Shown here: piece after piece, positions 31,546 through 40,580 of the stretch
Layout: every line of letters starts with the position of its first letter
How positions within the stretch are numbered: the stretch's first letter is position 1
Assembly (NCBI GenBank): GCA_031081715.1
Contig: JAVHMA010000017.1
Location: 1-64,000, forward strand
Length of the DNA: 64,000 bases
Direction: 5' to 3'
Source of the DNA: Armatimonadota bacterium
GTDB taxonomy: Bacteria > Sysuimicrobiota > Sysuimicrobiia > Sysuimicrobiales > Humicultoraceae
Notes under the pieces: generated by a model
Told to the model about the DNA's origin: nothing
Seen by the model: the letters and a program-made list of their open reading frames with translations, nothing else
Databases searched by the model: none
Position numbers and translations under genes: made by a program

Positions 31546-32730
31546 TCAGTCCGCGGGCTGCGCCGTTCGCAGCGCCATCAGGGTGGCGCCGCGGAGCGGC
31601 GGCAGCGGATGCAGGGTGAACGCACGCCAGGCGTGCCGGGCGGCGTCGCGCCAGCGCCGCTTGCGCGCGAACAACAGAGCCAGCACGGCGTGCAGCGTGC
31701 TCCATGCCGCGCGCGCGTTGACGCGTACACTGCCGGTGGGGTCCTCCAGCAGCGCGCGCACCAGGTCCTGGGCTTCCGCCGCCAGACCGTCCAGGTCGTG
31801 CAGGATGCGCTCGCGGCTGCGCAGCCCCGACGGCAGCAGCCGGCCGACCACCGTCAGATAGGTCTGCGGCCGATACGCCGCGGCGGGCCACACCGCGAAC
31901 CCCTCGCGCAGCCTGGCGACCGCGGTCTGCCGGTCGCCGCGGCGCCACGAGCCCATGGCCGCGCGGTGGAGCACGCCGAAGTGGGCCGCGGGTGCCAGCC
32001 GCCGGCACTCCGGCGGGAGCGCCATGGTCATGAACGCCTTGTCCAGCGCCCGCCGGTCCCAGTACAGCGCCTTGGCGGGGTCGGCGCTCAGGCTGTGGGT
32101 GTGCACACGCCGGTGGACGAGCACCCGCGGCAGGCAGCGGAACCGCACGCCCGCGACGAGCATCCGCAGGACCATGTCCCAGTCCTCGGACTGCCGCAGC
32201 GCCTCGTCGAAGCGCCCCACGCGCTCGAAGACCGTGCGGCGCACCGCAGCGAGCGAGAAGAGCACCGAGTTGCCCCCAAGCAAGATGCGCCGCAGCGTGA
32301 CCGCCTCCGGCGCCGTCCGCATCGCATCGTCCAGCACGGCGCCGTCCTGGTCCACGTACTGTGCCCACGCGTAGACGACGCCCGCGTCCGGGTCGCCCGT
32401 GAAGACCGCCGCCTGTGCCTCGAGCAACTCGGGCATCAGGAGGTCGTCGGCGTCGAGGAAAACGACGATCTCCCCCGTGCTGTGGTCCAACCCGGTGTTG
32501 CGCGCCGCCGCCAGCCCGCCGTTGGGCCGGCGCACGTAGCGCACGCGCGACCCGTAGCGCCGGACCGCGACCGCGGTGCCGTCGGTGGAACCGTCGTCAA
32601 CGACCACGACCTCGTAGTGCCCGTAGGTCTGCCGGAGCACGCTCTCGATCGCCGCGCCCACGTAGGCCTCGACGTTGTACGCGGGAATGACCACGCTGAT
32701 CAGCGGGCGCCGGCTCGTCGCCCCATCCAT
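31546..32730 (-). CDS. Family 2 glycosyltransferase
   Basis: The ATG at 32730, with GAGGGAG upstream, gives 394 residues; a longer frame upstream lacks a ribosome site. The GT-A domain shows ISVVIPAYNVEAYVG, VVVDDGSTDGT, RNTGLDHSTGEIVVFLDADD (metal-binding DAD) and QSEDWDMVLRML (acceptor base). The C-terminal 150 residues form Arg/Ala/Leu-rich helices that resemble TPR-like tails. It should add one sugar to the lipid-linked repeat unit. The gene lies between the sugar transferase and the aminotransferase. Confidence 0.88.
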   Translation of the reverse strand: MDGATSRRPLISVVIPAYNVEAYVGAAIESVLRQTYGHYEVVVVDDGSTDGTAVAVRRYGSRVRYVRRPNGGLAAARNTGLDHSTGEIVVFLDADDLLMPELLEAQAAVFTGDPDAGVVYAWAQYVDQDGAVLDDAMRTAPEAVTLRRILLGGNSVLFSLAAVRRTVFERVGRFDEALRQSEDWDMVLRMLVAGVRFRCLPRVLVHRRVHTHSLSADPAKALYWDRRALDKAFMTMALPPECRRLAPAAHFGVLHRAAMGSWRRGDRQTAVARLREGFAVWPAAAYRPQTYLTVVGRLLPSGLRSRERILHDLDGLAAEAQDLVRALLEDPTGSVRVNARAAWSTLHAVLALLFARKRRWRDAARHAWRAFTLHPLPPLRGATLMALRTAQPAD

Positions 32731-32752
32731 CGTGACGTCTCCCTCTACGCGC

Positions 32753-33439
32753 TCATGCCTGCCCGCCCCGAACCGCCGGATGGGCCGGCGGAATCCCGGC
32801 ACCCCCACCGTCCCAATCGGGCACGAGCCGCCGCAGCGCGAACCGCCGGACCGCGGCGGAGAACGGCGCCAGCGGCGTCAGCGCGGCGATCATCAGGTCG
32901 CTCAGCCAGGTGCGGCGGCGCGCGTACGCGAGTTCGAGGGCCATCTTCCGCGGCAGCACGTCCTCGAAGTACGCGCGCTGCGGATCGGCGGCGGCGACGA
33001 GCAGCCGCTCCTCGTCCGCGAACGCGAACGCGCTGATCCCGGTCAGGCCGGGGGCGACCCGGTAGACCTGTTCCGCGACTTGCCTGGGCACGGCCTCGAT
33101 CTCGTTCGGCGTGAGCGGCCGGGGCCCGACGAAGGCCATCTCGCCGCGCACGATGTTCACCAGTTGCGGCAGCTCGTCGAGTTTGAGCAGCCGCAGCGTT
33201 CTGCCGAGCGACGTGACCCGCGGGTCATGGTCCACCGTGACCGTGGACCCGTGGTGCGCGCCGTCCACCATCGTCTGGAACTTGAACACGACGAACGGCT
33301 CCAGCCCGCGCCCGAGCCGCACCTGGCGGAACAGGACGTGTCCCGTGGCCAGCCAGTCGGCCACCGCGAGCATGATGAGCAGCGGCGCGGTCACGACCAG
33401 TGCCGCGGCTGCCAGCGCGCGGACAGCGAGTCCCCTCAC
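32753..33439 (-). CDS. Initiating sugar transferase (WcaJ/ExoY/PglC family, phosphoglycosyltransferase)
   Basis: A GTG at 33439 overlaps the stop of the ATP-grasp gene (GTGA) and gives 228 residues. The N-terminal hydrophobic helix (ALAAAALVVTAPLLIML) is the re-entrant anchor of the monotopic family. Then come FRQVRLGRGLEPFVVFKFQTM, the catalytic-type LKLDELPQLVNIVRGEMAFVGPRP and VAPGLTGISAF. These enzymes move a phosphosugar onto undecaprenyl phosphate and so start each repeat unit. The position near the end of the long operon is unusual but seen in other loci. Confidence 0.92.
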   Translation of the reverse strand: MRGLAVRALAAAALVVTAPLLIMLAVADWLATGHVLFRQVRLGRGLEPFVVFKFQTMVDGAHHGSTVTVDHDPRVTSLGRTLRLLKLDELPQLVNIVRGEMAFVGPRPLTPNEIEAVPRQVAEQVYRVAPGLTGISAFAFADEERLLVAAADPQRAYFEDVLPRKMALELAYARRRTWLSDLMIAALTPLAPFSAAVRRFALRRLVPDWDGGGAGIPPAHPAVRGGQA

Positions 33440-34641
33440 GACGGCCACACGTCCCGAACCGGCACGCCGGAGGGACCCCTCCGGTGCGCGCCGCCGGCCG
33501 CCCGGCCGCGAACGCCGCGGAGGCCGCGCACCAGCAGCGGCCGCGGGTCGTCCGCGGCGAACCAGGCCAGCTCCCGCACGCCGCGCAGCGAGGCGGTCCA
33601 CGCCAGCACGCCGATGCGGCGATCGCGCCGGACGAGCGCGGTCGCGTCTTCCTCGAGCATCCAGCGCCGGCCCTCGAGCGGCTCGACCGAGGGGATCGCC
33701 TGCCCGGTGGCGTCGAGATAGGCCACGCGGGCGACGTCCAGCCCCCGGCGATCGACGAACAGCCGGAACGCCGCGCCCAGGCGGGGGTTCACGTCGAGGA
33801 TCTTGTAGCGGCCGTCGCGCGCGTCGTAGCGCAGGTCGACGTCTACCATGCCGCGGTAGCCGAGCCCCCGGAGGAAGGCGACGACCATCGCCTCGACCTC
33901 GTCATTGCGCGCGCATACCGCCAGCGACGCCACGCCGGCGCCCGGGGGGTACTGTCGCAGCTTCTGCCCGACGAACGCCGCCCGGCAGGCGGACTGCGAG
34001 TCGAAGTAGCCGTCGAACATCCACGAGGCCTCGTCGCCGCCGGCGACGTACTCCTGGAGCATCAGGTTGCCCAGCGCGAGGAGGCGCGCGCCCTCGGCGT
34101 CCGCCAGGAGCGCGTCGGCGCTCGTGGCGACCGCCTTCCAGCTCACCCCTGGCATCCGCGGGTCGGCCTCCTTCGCGACAATAGATCCATCCACCTCACG
34201 CGCGAACCGGCGCACGCCGTCGGCGTCCGAGGGGAACGCGGTGCGTGGCGCCGGCAGACCGGCCGCGGCGAGGAGCTGCTGCAGCCGGCGTTTGTCCACC
34301 AGCGCGCGCACCAGCTCGAGCGGCTGCGCGGCGAACAGGAAGTCCGCGGCCAGCGCCCCGGCGTGAGCGGCGGTGAACAGCGCGGCCGCGTCGGTCGTCG
34401 GCAGCAGCACCGCTCGCCGGCCGATGCGCGCCGCGAGCACGCGCATGAACCCGAGCGTTTCCTCGGCGGGGGCGGCCATGTCCCACACCGCGGTCCCGCG
34501 CCAGTATCGTGACGCGAGCCCGGGCGCATCCCGGCGCGAGTGCACGCCCCACGCGGCCACGCCCAGACGCCCCAGGCTGCGGGCCGCGCCCAGCCCGCCG
34601 TAGCCCGCCCCGAGCACCACGACCGGTGTCTCGGTGTTCAC
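33436..34641 (-). CDS. ATP-grasp domain carboxylate-amine ligase
   Basis: The 401-residue protein has an N-terminal Rossmann-like part (VVVLGAGYGGLGAARSLGRLG) and an ATP-grasp domain with SIVAKEADPR, LMLQEYVAGGDEASWMFDGY and the metal-binding YKILDVNPRLGAAFRLF. Such enzymes join a carboxylate to an amine using ATP. In polysaccharide loci they may add amino acids to sugars; carbamoyl-phosphate-synthase-like and D-Ala-ligase-like relatives exist. The start overlaps the GNAT gene stop (ATGA). The last 40 residues are Arg/Gly-rich and probably flexible. Confidence 0.8.
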   Translation of the reverse strand: MNTETPVVVLGAGYGGLGAARSLGRLGVAAWGVHSRRDAPGLASRYWRGTAVWDMAAPAEETLGFMRVLAARIGRRAVLLPTTDAAALFTAAHAGALAADFLFAAQPLELVRALVDKRRLQQLLAAAGLPAPRTAFPSDADGVRRFAREVDGSIVAKEADPRMPGVSWKAVATSADALLADAEGARLLALGNLMLQEYVAGGDEASWMFDGYFDSQSACRAAFVGQKLRQYPPGAGVASLAVCARNDEVEAMVVAFLRGLGYRGMVDVDLRYDARDGRYKILDVNPRLGAAFRLFVDRRGLDVARVAYLDATGQAIPSVEPLEGRRWMLEEDATALVRRDRRIGVLAWTASLRGVRELAWFAADDPRPLLVRGLRGVRGRAAGGAHRRGPSGVPVRDVWPS

Positions 34642-35273
34642 CGCGGCTGGCTCGCGCTCGCGGCCCAGGTCCGCCGCGGGCCGGGGGTCATCACGTAGAT
34701 CGCCGCCACCTCACCCGGGTGAATCTCGGCTTCCGCGCGCAGGGCGAACCCGGCGCGCTCGTAGAGGCGGCGCGCGGCGAGGTTCTCGCTGCCGGCGGTC
34801 ACGCGCACGGCCGCGACCGCGCGCGCCGCGAACTCCTCCAGCACGGCCGCCACCAGGCCGGAGGCGACCCCGCCGCCGCGGGCCTCCGGGCTCACCGCGA
34901 TAGACACCAGCTCGGCCGGCGGCAGCGCGGCCGAGGCCGCGTAGCGAGTGGTCTCAAGCAGCCGGCGCCAGCGCGCGGCTCGCAGCCCGGCGGCGACCGC
35001 GCGCACGGCCAGGCCGAGGTGCGCGCGCAGGAACTCGCGGTAGAACCGCCGCCAGTGGACCACGCCGCTCGCGAACCCCACCACGCGCCCGTCGCGCTCG
35101 GCCACGAACGCGAAGCCCAGCGGCGATCTGACGAGCGCGGCGTAGAACGCGGCCACGAACTCATCGCCCAGTCGGCTGAGCAGCCCCCACGGGATCTGCT
35201 CCCGATGCAGCGCCGCGATCACCGGGGCGTCAGACGGGCCGGCTCGTCGAATGCGCGCCGATGGTGACTCCAC
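34638..35273 (-). CDS. GNAT family N-acetyltransferase
   Basis: The 211-residue protein has the GNAT core. LVSIAVSPEARGGGVASGLVAAVLEEFA contains the acetyl-CoA pyrophosphate loop (R-x-x-G-x-G/A form), and TAGSENLAARRLYERAGF is the usual C-terminal segment. It acetylates an amine; an amino sugar made by the DegT aminotransferase is the likely target given the neighbours. The ATG overlaps the upstream glycosyltransferase gene by 44 bases, unusually long, so a later start is possible. Confidence 0.8.
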   Translation of the reverse strand: MESPSARIRRAGPSDAPVIAALHREQIPWGLLSRLGDEFVAAFYAALVRSPLGFAFVAERDGRVVGFASGVVHWRRFYREFLRAHLGLAVRAVAAGLRAARWRRLLETTRYAASAALPPAELVSIAVSPEARGGGVASGLVAAVLEEFAARAVAAVRVTAGSENLAARRLYERAGFALRAEAEIHPGEVAAIYVMTPGPRRTWAASASQPR

Positions 35274-36417
35274 GCTTCTCCTCGAGCAGACGGCGGTAGA
35301 CGTCGAGCGTCGTCGCGATCACACGGCGCTCGTCGAACTCCTGCTCCGCGCGCCGGCGACTCTCCGCGCCCAGCACACGGCGAAGCGCCGGGTCGGAAAC
35401 CAGCCGGCGGATCCGGTCGAGCAGCGGCTCGACCTGCCGCAGCGGTACGAGGAAGCCGTTGCGACCCTCGGCGACGACCTCGCGGCACCCCCGGATGTCG
35501 CTGAGCACGAGCGGGCGCCCCATGGCCGCGGCCTCGACCGCGGCGCGCGGGAACCCTTCACGATACGACGGCAGCACGAAGACGTCCATCGCCGCGTAGA
35601 GCTCGGGCATGTCGGTCCGCATGCCGAGGAAGCGCACCACGCCACGCGCCTCCAGGTCGTGGGTCACCTCGACGGGCACCGCGTCGCCCTTGCCGGGCTC
35701 GTGCGGACCGACAGCCAGGCACACCACCGGCGGGTGATCCCGCCTCAAGGCCTCGGCCGCGGCGAAAAACTCCCGATAGCCCTTCTCCCACACCAGCCGG
35801 CCCACCATGCCGACCACGACCGCGCCGGGGTCGATCCCCAGCGCGGCGCGCGCGGCCCTCGCGTCCACCCGCTCCGGGTCGAAGGCCACCAGGTCCACCC
35901 CGTTGCCGAGGTACGCTGAACGCTGCGGGCTGACCACCCCCGCGCGACGCAGGGTCTCGAGATCCTCGCGGCTCTGGCTGAACTCGAAGTCACCCCAGCG
36001 CGCGCCGAGCCTCTCGATGGTCAGGAACAGGCGACGCCGCAGCCCGCCCCGCTCGACGCCGTACAGTCCGTGGTAGGTGTTCACCACGATGGGCACGCCC
36101 GAAAGGCGCGCGGCGATCCGCCCCAGAATGCGCGCCTTGGGCGTGTGCGTGTGCACGATCTGCGGCCGGTGCGCGCGCAGCGCCCGCACCAGCCCGGCGA
36201 ACGCCCGCGCGTCGCCGGCCGGCGCCCACCGCCGCGCCAGCCCCTCGACCGGGACGTGGGTCAGGCCCTCGGCGACGAGCTCGGAGACCCAGGGGCCGGG
36301 CGCGCTGATCCCTATCACCTCGAAGCCCGCGTCGCGGAACGCGCGCAACTGGTCGCGCAGCAGGAACCGCAGGCTGAGGTCCACGGTCGCGATATGCGCG
36401 AGCCTAGGCACCGTCAC
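35230..36417 (-). CDS. Family 4 glycosyltransferase (GT-B fold)
   Basis: The GTG at 36417 overlaps the stop of the formyltransferase (GTGA) and gives 395 residues. The N-terminal acceptor domain has LRDQLRAFRDAGFEVIGISAPGP and IVHTHTPKARILGRIAARLSG. The donor domain has VVVGMVGRLVWEKGYREFFAAAE and the GT4 signature YREGFPRAAVEAAAMGRPLV (the E-x7-E motif). It resembles CapM/PglA-type transferases. The open frame extends upstream only as a shadow of the formyltransferase. Confidence 0.9.
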   Translation of the reverse strand: MTVPRLAHIATVDLSLRFLLRDQLRAFRDAGFEVIGISAPGPWVSELVAEGLTHVPVEGLARRWAPAGDARAFAGLVRALRAHRPQIVHTHTPKARILGRIAARLSGVPIVVNTYHGLYGVERGGLRRRLFLTIERLGARWGDFEFSQSREDLETLRRAGVVSPQRSAYLGNGVDLVAFDPERVDARAARAALGIDPGAVVVGMVGRLVWEKGYREFFAAAEALRRDHPPVVCLAVGPHEPGKGDAVPVEVTHDLEARGVVRFLGMRTDMPELYAAMDVFVLPSYREGFPRAAVEAAAMGRPLVLSDIRGCREVVAEGRNGFLVPLRQVEPLLDRIRRLVSDPALRRVLGAESRRRAEQEFDERRVIATTLDVYRRLLEEKRGVTIGAHSTSRPV

Positions 36418-37241
36418 GATCGGCGGTCCTCGGCGTAGGCCACACCGGAGGGCCAGAGGGCGGGCGCACTGCCAGCCAGCGCTGGCGCGCGTCGTCCCCG
36501 GACTCTTCGCAGCGCGAACCGCCCGGCGTCGCGCAAGGTCGGCCAGCCGTAGTAGGCGCCCGCGGTGTCCTGCGCGGCCGGGCGCGGCGCCGGCAGCGCA
36601 CCCTCGCGCTCCACGTGGCGCACGAGCCAGGCCAGCAGCCGCCCCCCTTGCTGCTTCTTGGCCACCAGCGCGTCGAGCAGACCGCGGCCCGCCAGGCGCA
36701 CCGCGCCCTGTGCCAGCACCGGCCCGGCGTCCACCTCGGGCGCCATCACGTGCACCGACGCGTAGCCCCACTCCTCGCCGTGGACCGCCTCCCAGAAGGT
36801 CCCGAACAGGCCGCGGTAGGCCGGGAGCCGGCCGTTGTGGACGTTCACGGCGCCGATAGCCGGCAGCCGCAACACGTGCGGCTTCAGGATCTCGGGGAGC
36901 CCGGCGGAGACAAGCAGGTCGGGCGCCGCGCGCTCCAGGGCCGCCAGCCCCTCGCCGCGGTTAAGCGTTGCCACGCGGTGGATGGCGCTCGCGCCAGCCA
37001 GCACGCGCTCCGGTGCGCCCGCGAGCGCCGAGGCGGTCCGGCGCGCCAGCCGCACCGAGCGGAGGCTGTCGGCCACGCCGAAGATCAGCAGCCCCTCGAC
37101 GGCGCGTCGCCACGCCGGCCGCACCCGCCGGGGCCGCACGAGGAAGACGGCCGCGGGCGCCGGCCCGCCGGCGGTGGCGTACGCGCTCCAGAACACGGCC
37201 GCCAGCGGATCGTCGGTGGTCGTGGCTACCACGAGCCGCAT
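36414..37241 (-). CDS. Formyltransferase family protein (methionyl-tRNA/sugar formyltransferase-like)
   Basis: The ATG at 37241 follows GGAGGTCGC and gives 275 residues. The formyltransferase centre is visible: INVH-type AVNVHNGRLPAYRG with its Asn and His, and the DxG segment PEVDAGPVLAQ with the catalytic Asp. N-terminal DLLVSAGLPEILKPHVL matches the family. It lacks the tRNA-binding C-terminal domain of Fmt, so a small amine is the likely substrate. With the dehydratase and DegT genes in the same run, N-formylation of a 4-amino sugar (as in VioF/QdtF-type pathways) is a good guess. Confidence 0.85.
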   Translation of the reverse strand: MRLVVATTTDDPLAAVFWSAYATAGGPAPAAVFLVRPRRVRPAWRRAVEGLLIFGVADSLRSVRLARRTASALAGAPERVLAGASAIHRVATLNRGEGLAALERAAPDLLVSAGLPEILKPHVLRLPAIGAVNVHNGRLPAYRGLFGTFWEAVHGEEWGYASVHVMAPEVDAGPVLAQGAVRLAGRGLLDALVAKKQQGGRLLAWLVRHVEREGALPAPRPAAQDTAGAYYGWPTLRDAGRFALRRVRGRRAPALAGSAPALWPSGVAYAEDRRS

Positions 37242-38053
37242 GTCGCGACCTCCGTGGTGGTCGACGAGGCATATCCCCGGGTCAGCATCGCGTCGAGGAA
37301 CGCGCGCAGCGTCGGAAGCCACCCCGGACCCAGCCCCCGCGTGTGCCGGGACGGGGTGCCGGGTGGGAAGCGCAGGCGCTCGGGGGCGACGAACTCCCAA
37401 GGGTGGCAGTAGAAGTTCAGCGTGGCCGCGCGCCGACCGATGAGCCCGGCGAGCCGCAACGCCCACCGCAGCCCGGCGAACCGCAGTGTGCTCATGTTCA
37501 TCGGCAGCACGAACGCCGACGGCGGGACTTCCAGGATCGGGCTGGTGCCGCGGCGACCTGGCCGGTGCGGGTCCGGGTGGTAGGGGTCGAGCGGCGCCAG
37601 CAGGAACTCGACGTGATTCACCATGCCGAGCAGTCCGTCGAAGCGCCGTGTCGGGACCGAGGAGTCGATCGCGTAGCCCAGCCGCTCGAGCAGCGCGAAG
37701 GTCGCCGCGTCCGTCCACAGGTAGGGCGCCCGGAACGCGCGGGGTGGGTGCCCGGTGGCGTCCGCGACCGCCTCGGTCGCCCGGAGCAGCCACTCGCGGC
37801 GCCGCGCGACAGGCGTGAAGCGGTAGTTCTCCGCGCCGAAGGTCGGCATCGGGTGCTCCCAGCCGTGAACGCCGATCTCGTGGCCGGCAAGCGCCGCAGA
37901 CCGAATCAGACCTCGATACGCTAGCGAGAATCTCCCAGTTGCGAAGATAGTCGCCTTCAGTTTCAGACTGGCACAAAGTGCTAAGAGCGCCTCCAACCCC
38001 ACGGCGGAACCCGGCACCCAGTCGGCGTCAATCGTAAAGAGAAGCCTGCTCAT
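37226..38053 (-). CDS. Polysaccharide deacetylase-like protein (NodB fold)
   Basis: From the ATG at 38053 the protein has 275 residues. It starts MSRLLFTIDADWVP, where D9 and D11 are NodB motif 1, followed by HEIGVHGWEHPMP with H63 and H67 (motif 2, HxxxH), then FRAPYLWTD (motif 3). It should be a metal-dependent N-deacetylase or a related hydrolase on polysaccharide or its lipid-linked precursor. No signal peptide is seen, so it likely acts in the cytoplasm. The upstream GTG at 38071 is less likely. It overlaps the formyltransferase gene by 16 bases. Confidence 0.87.
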   Translation of the reverse strand: MSRLLFTIDADWVPGSAVGLEALLALCASLKLKATIFATGRFSLAYRGLIRSAALAGHEIGVHGWEHPMPTFGAENYRFTPVARRREWLLRATEAVADATGHPPRAFRAPYLWTDAATFALLERLGYAIDSSVPTRRFDGLLGMVNHVEFLLAPLDPYHPDPHRPGRRGTSPILEVPPSAFVLPMNMSTLRFAGLRWALRLAGLIGRRAATLNFYCHPWEFVAPERLRFPPGTPSRHTRGLGPGWLPTLRAFLDAMLTRGYASSTTTEVATCGSW

Positions 38054-38084
38054 CACAGAGTGCGGGCACACCAGCGGTCACCGA

Positions 38085-39569
38085 CTACCGGGCAGCGAAC
38101 AGCAAGACCGTAACCCCGCGGAACCTATGCTCTTGCACCGCGCGATACGACGTCGACAGATTGCCCCTGATGAGTAAACTCACGGCATACCGTGTTGACA
38201 CCCTCTCGTAGCGATCATCGTCGTCGCTCAACACCAGCCACACGCGAGCATACTGCCCTGGCAGTCGTTCAAGGGTTTGCCGCACGAGGTCCTGATGCGC
38301 CGGCGTCAAGCGTCGCACCGGCGCGAGCACGCTCTGTGGGTACACGATCGGCGGCCCACCGTCACCGTACCTAGAAGAGTAATACTCAAAGCCCGGACGA
38401 GCGTGGCCCGCGAAAATAAACACCGCGTCGCCGAATTTCGCCTGGGTTTGTACCAACCGCGTTGCCTCGGACCAGTTCTCCCACGCTCGTCCTTCGTATC
38501 TCGCCTTGAGAACATGCGCTGACAAACCGAGTATCAGCACGATACAGGTCGTCCCCATCACCAGACCCAAACGCGCCAAGCCGACGGCTGCCAGTGCGCC
38601 CAACGGAGGAACACTCCCCAAAAGGTAGCGAAAAGCCAACGTCGGCCGAACAAATGAAATGGCCACCGCCACCACAATCGGTATGATCAACCAGCAGATC
38701 AGAAACGCGTACCGCCACCGCTTTACTGACTCCGACGCGGGGGAAAGAATCACTCCGTCGCGCCAGGCACCGACGACTGCGACCGCGCACAGAAAGGCGT
38801 ACACTGGCAAAGCGACGATCCCGCCCGATAACACAGCAAGCGCTCCGATCACGGAACTCACGCCTGGTCGTCCAAGAAGCGACACCTGTCCCACATCTCT
38901 CAGCAGAACAAACAGAACCGCGGGAAGCAACAGCACGGTGAGCAACACACCGCTCGCCATTACCCAGCGCCACGGAACTCTGCGCAGCCCGAGCGCCAAA
39001 AGGGACGCATAGTGACTCACCAAAGTAAGGACTGCGTAGAAGTGAGTATATGCTGTGATCGCGCCGAGGAATGCGTAGAGTGTCCACCTCCGCCCCGTGG
39101 GGCGCTCCACCGCCGTGCAAAACACGAGAGACGTAAGCACAGACAGTAGTATGTACAATCCATAGGCGCGTGCCTGCCCACCATACTCTATGTGGGTAGC
39201 ATTTAGGGCAAGCAGTGTCGCGCTCAAGAGGCCTGCCCGAGTTCCGAAGAGCCTCGTCGTCAAGACGTAAAGTGCAACCACTGCGAGAAGGCTCAACACC
39301 ACCGAGAGAGCTCGAACGATGCCCTCGCTGCTGCCAATGAGCAACCACGGCCGAAGGGCGAGATAATACACTGCCATGTTCGCTTCGTAGGAGGCCAAGT
39401 GCGCGATAAAGCTGTGCCACGGGAGTTGCGAGATAACCACACTGGTCGCTTCGTCAGTCGTCAAGCTGAGATTTCGTAGCAGGAACGCTATGCGAATAGC
39501 CGTGGCCACGCTCACAATCGTGAGCAGCGCAGCGTACCGTGACCCTCCATGCCGGTGCAAGACCGCCAT
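38085..39569 (-). CDS. GT-C membrane glycosyltransferase (GT39/ArnT-like), AT-richer gene
   Basis: The 494-residue protein has about ten membrane spans and the GT-C start LRNLSLTTDEATS, with D39-E40 in the first periplasmic loop as the catalytic acid pair. The tail after residue 380 is soluble and periplasmic. Such enzymes use polyprenyl-phosphate sugars to glycosylate lipid or protein on the outer face. The DNA is clearly richer in A and T than all flanking genes and uses codons such as ATA, TTT and AAA that are rare elsewhere in the window. This points to separate acquisition, although reading direction and spacing fit the operon. Confidence 0.85.
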   Translation of the reverse strand: MAVLHRHGGSRYAALLTIVSVATAIRIAFLLRNLSLTTDEATSVVISQLPWHSFIAHLASYEANMAVYYLALRPWLLIGSSEGIVRALSVVLSLLAVVALYVLTTRLFGTRAGLLSATLLALNATHIEYGGQARAYGLYILLSVLTSLVFCTAVERPTGRRWTLYAFLGAITAYTHFYAVLTLVSHYASLLALGLRRVPWRWVMASGVLLTVLLLPAVLFVLLRDVGQVSLLGRPGVSSVIGALAVLSGGIVALPVYAFLCAVAVVGAWRDGVILSPASESVKRWRYAFLICWLIIPIVVAVAISFVRPTLAFRYLLGSVPPLGALAAVGLARLGLVMGTTCIVLILGLSAHVLKARYEGRAWENWSEATRLVQTQAKFGDAVFIFAGHARPGFEYYSSRYGDGGPPIVYPQSVLAPVRRLTPAHQDLVRQTLERLPGQYARVWLVLSDDDDRYERVSTRYAVSLLIRGNLSTSYRAVQEHRFRGVTVLLFAAR

Positions 39570-39620
39570 CGGTCACCCCGACTCTTCGTAACGTCTCCTA
39601 CGAAGGCACCCATTGCTTGG

Positions 39621-40580
39621 CTACCGCCCACGCAAGAGCCGCCAGACTTCCCGCAGGTCTACGTACGGGGCGGTCATCGAAGCCGCCAATGCCGGCACCG
39701 AGTGGCGCCGGTCCACGGACTGCCGGTAGAGCAGGAACGGGCTCCGGCGGCCGAGCCGGTTCCGTCCGAGCAGCGAGATGAAAGCGCCCACATAGCCCAG
39801 CGCCCGCAGGACCGGAGCCGCGCGCTCGTCCACCAGCCCATAGGGGTAGGCGAAGAACGGCAGGAGGTGTCCCATCTCCCGCGTCAGGTCCGCGTGGGCC
39901 GTCTCGATCTCGGCGTGCAGCTCCTCGGCGGTCAGCGACGGGAGCGCCGGATGCGTCACGGTGTGCGCGCCGACGGCGAGCCCCTCGGCTGCCAGCCCCC
40001 GCAGGTCGTCCCACGACAGCACCTCGGCCTGAACCGCGCGCGCCTCGCCGAGCCGGTCCCGCAGCGCGTCCATCAGGGCCTCGCGTTCCTGCGCGCGAAG
40101 CCCCTTGATAACGCGGTTGAGACGCCGCACCGCGCGCCAGCGCTCCTGGGCGTCGCGCAGGCCCATGGCCGGCAGCCCGGGAGCTTGCACGCCACGGGCG
40201 GCGGTGGTCGCCACCATCTCGTACAGCTCGTCCCACCAGAAGCGCCGCGCGGTTCCAGGGAATGCCGTGGGCACGAACACCAGGGCGGGCACACCGAACC
40301 GCTTCAAGATAGGCCACGCGGTCAGGAAGTCGCGGTAGCCGTCGTCGAAGGTCACCAGGATCGCTCGCGGTGGGAGGGGCGCGACACCGGCGAGCGCGTC
40401 GGCCACCTGCCAGGCCGTGACCGGCGCGAAGTGACGGGCGATGAACGCCATCTGCGCGGCGAAGGCCTCGGAGGTGGCGCTCCACAGGTGCGGGTCGCCG
40501 CGCCCCGGAGTGTGCGCGTCGTAGACCCGGTGGTAGACGAGCACGCGCAGATCGCGCGCCGCGGCCTCAGGCCAGGCCAT
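39621..40580 (-). CDS. Polysaccharide deacetylase (NodB fold)
   Basis: From the ATG at 40580, preceded by GAGAGG, the protein has 319 residues. NodB motif 1 is ILVTFDDGYRDF (D79, D80), motif 2 is VGAHTVTHPALPSL (HxxxH), and motif 3 is FFAYPYGLVD. An N-terminal LVYHRVYD also fits the family. It lacks a signal peptide. The start overlaps the previous glycosyltransferase gene by 14 bases. It is one of four deacetylase-like genes in this locus. Confidence 0.9.
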   Translation of the reverse strand: MAWPEAAARDLRVLVYHRVYDAHTPGRGDPHLWSATSEAFAAQMAFIARHFAPVTAWQVADALAGVAPLPPRAILVTFDDGYRDFLTAWPILKRFGVPALVFVPTAFPGTARRFWWDELYEMVATTAARGVQAPGLPAMGLRDAQERWRAVRRLNRVIKGLRAQEREALMDALRDRLGEARAVQAEVLSWDDLRGLAAEGLAVGAHTVTHPALPSLTAEELHAEIETAHADLTREMGHLLPFFAYPYGLVDERAAPVLRALGYVGAFISLLGRNRLGRRSPFLLYRQSVDRRHSVPALAASMTAPYVDLREVWRLLRGR

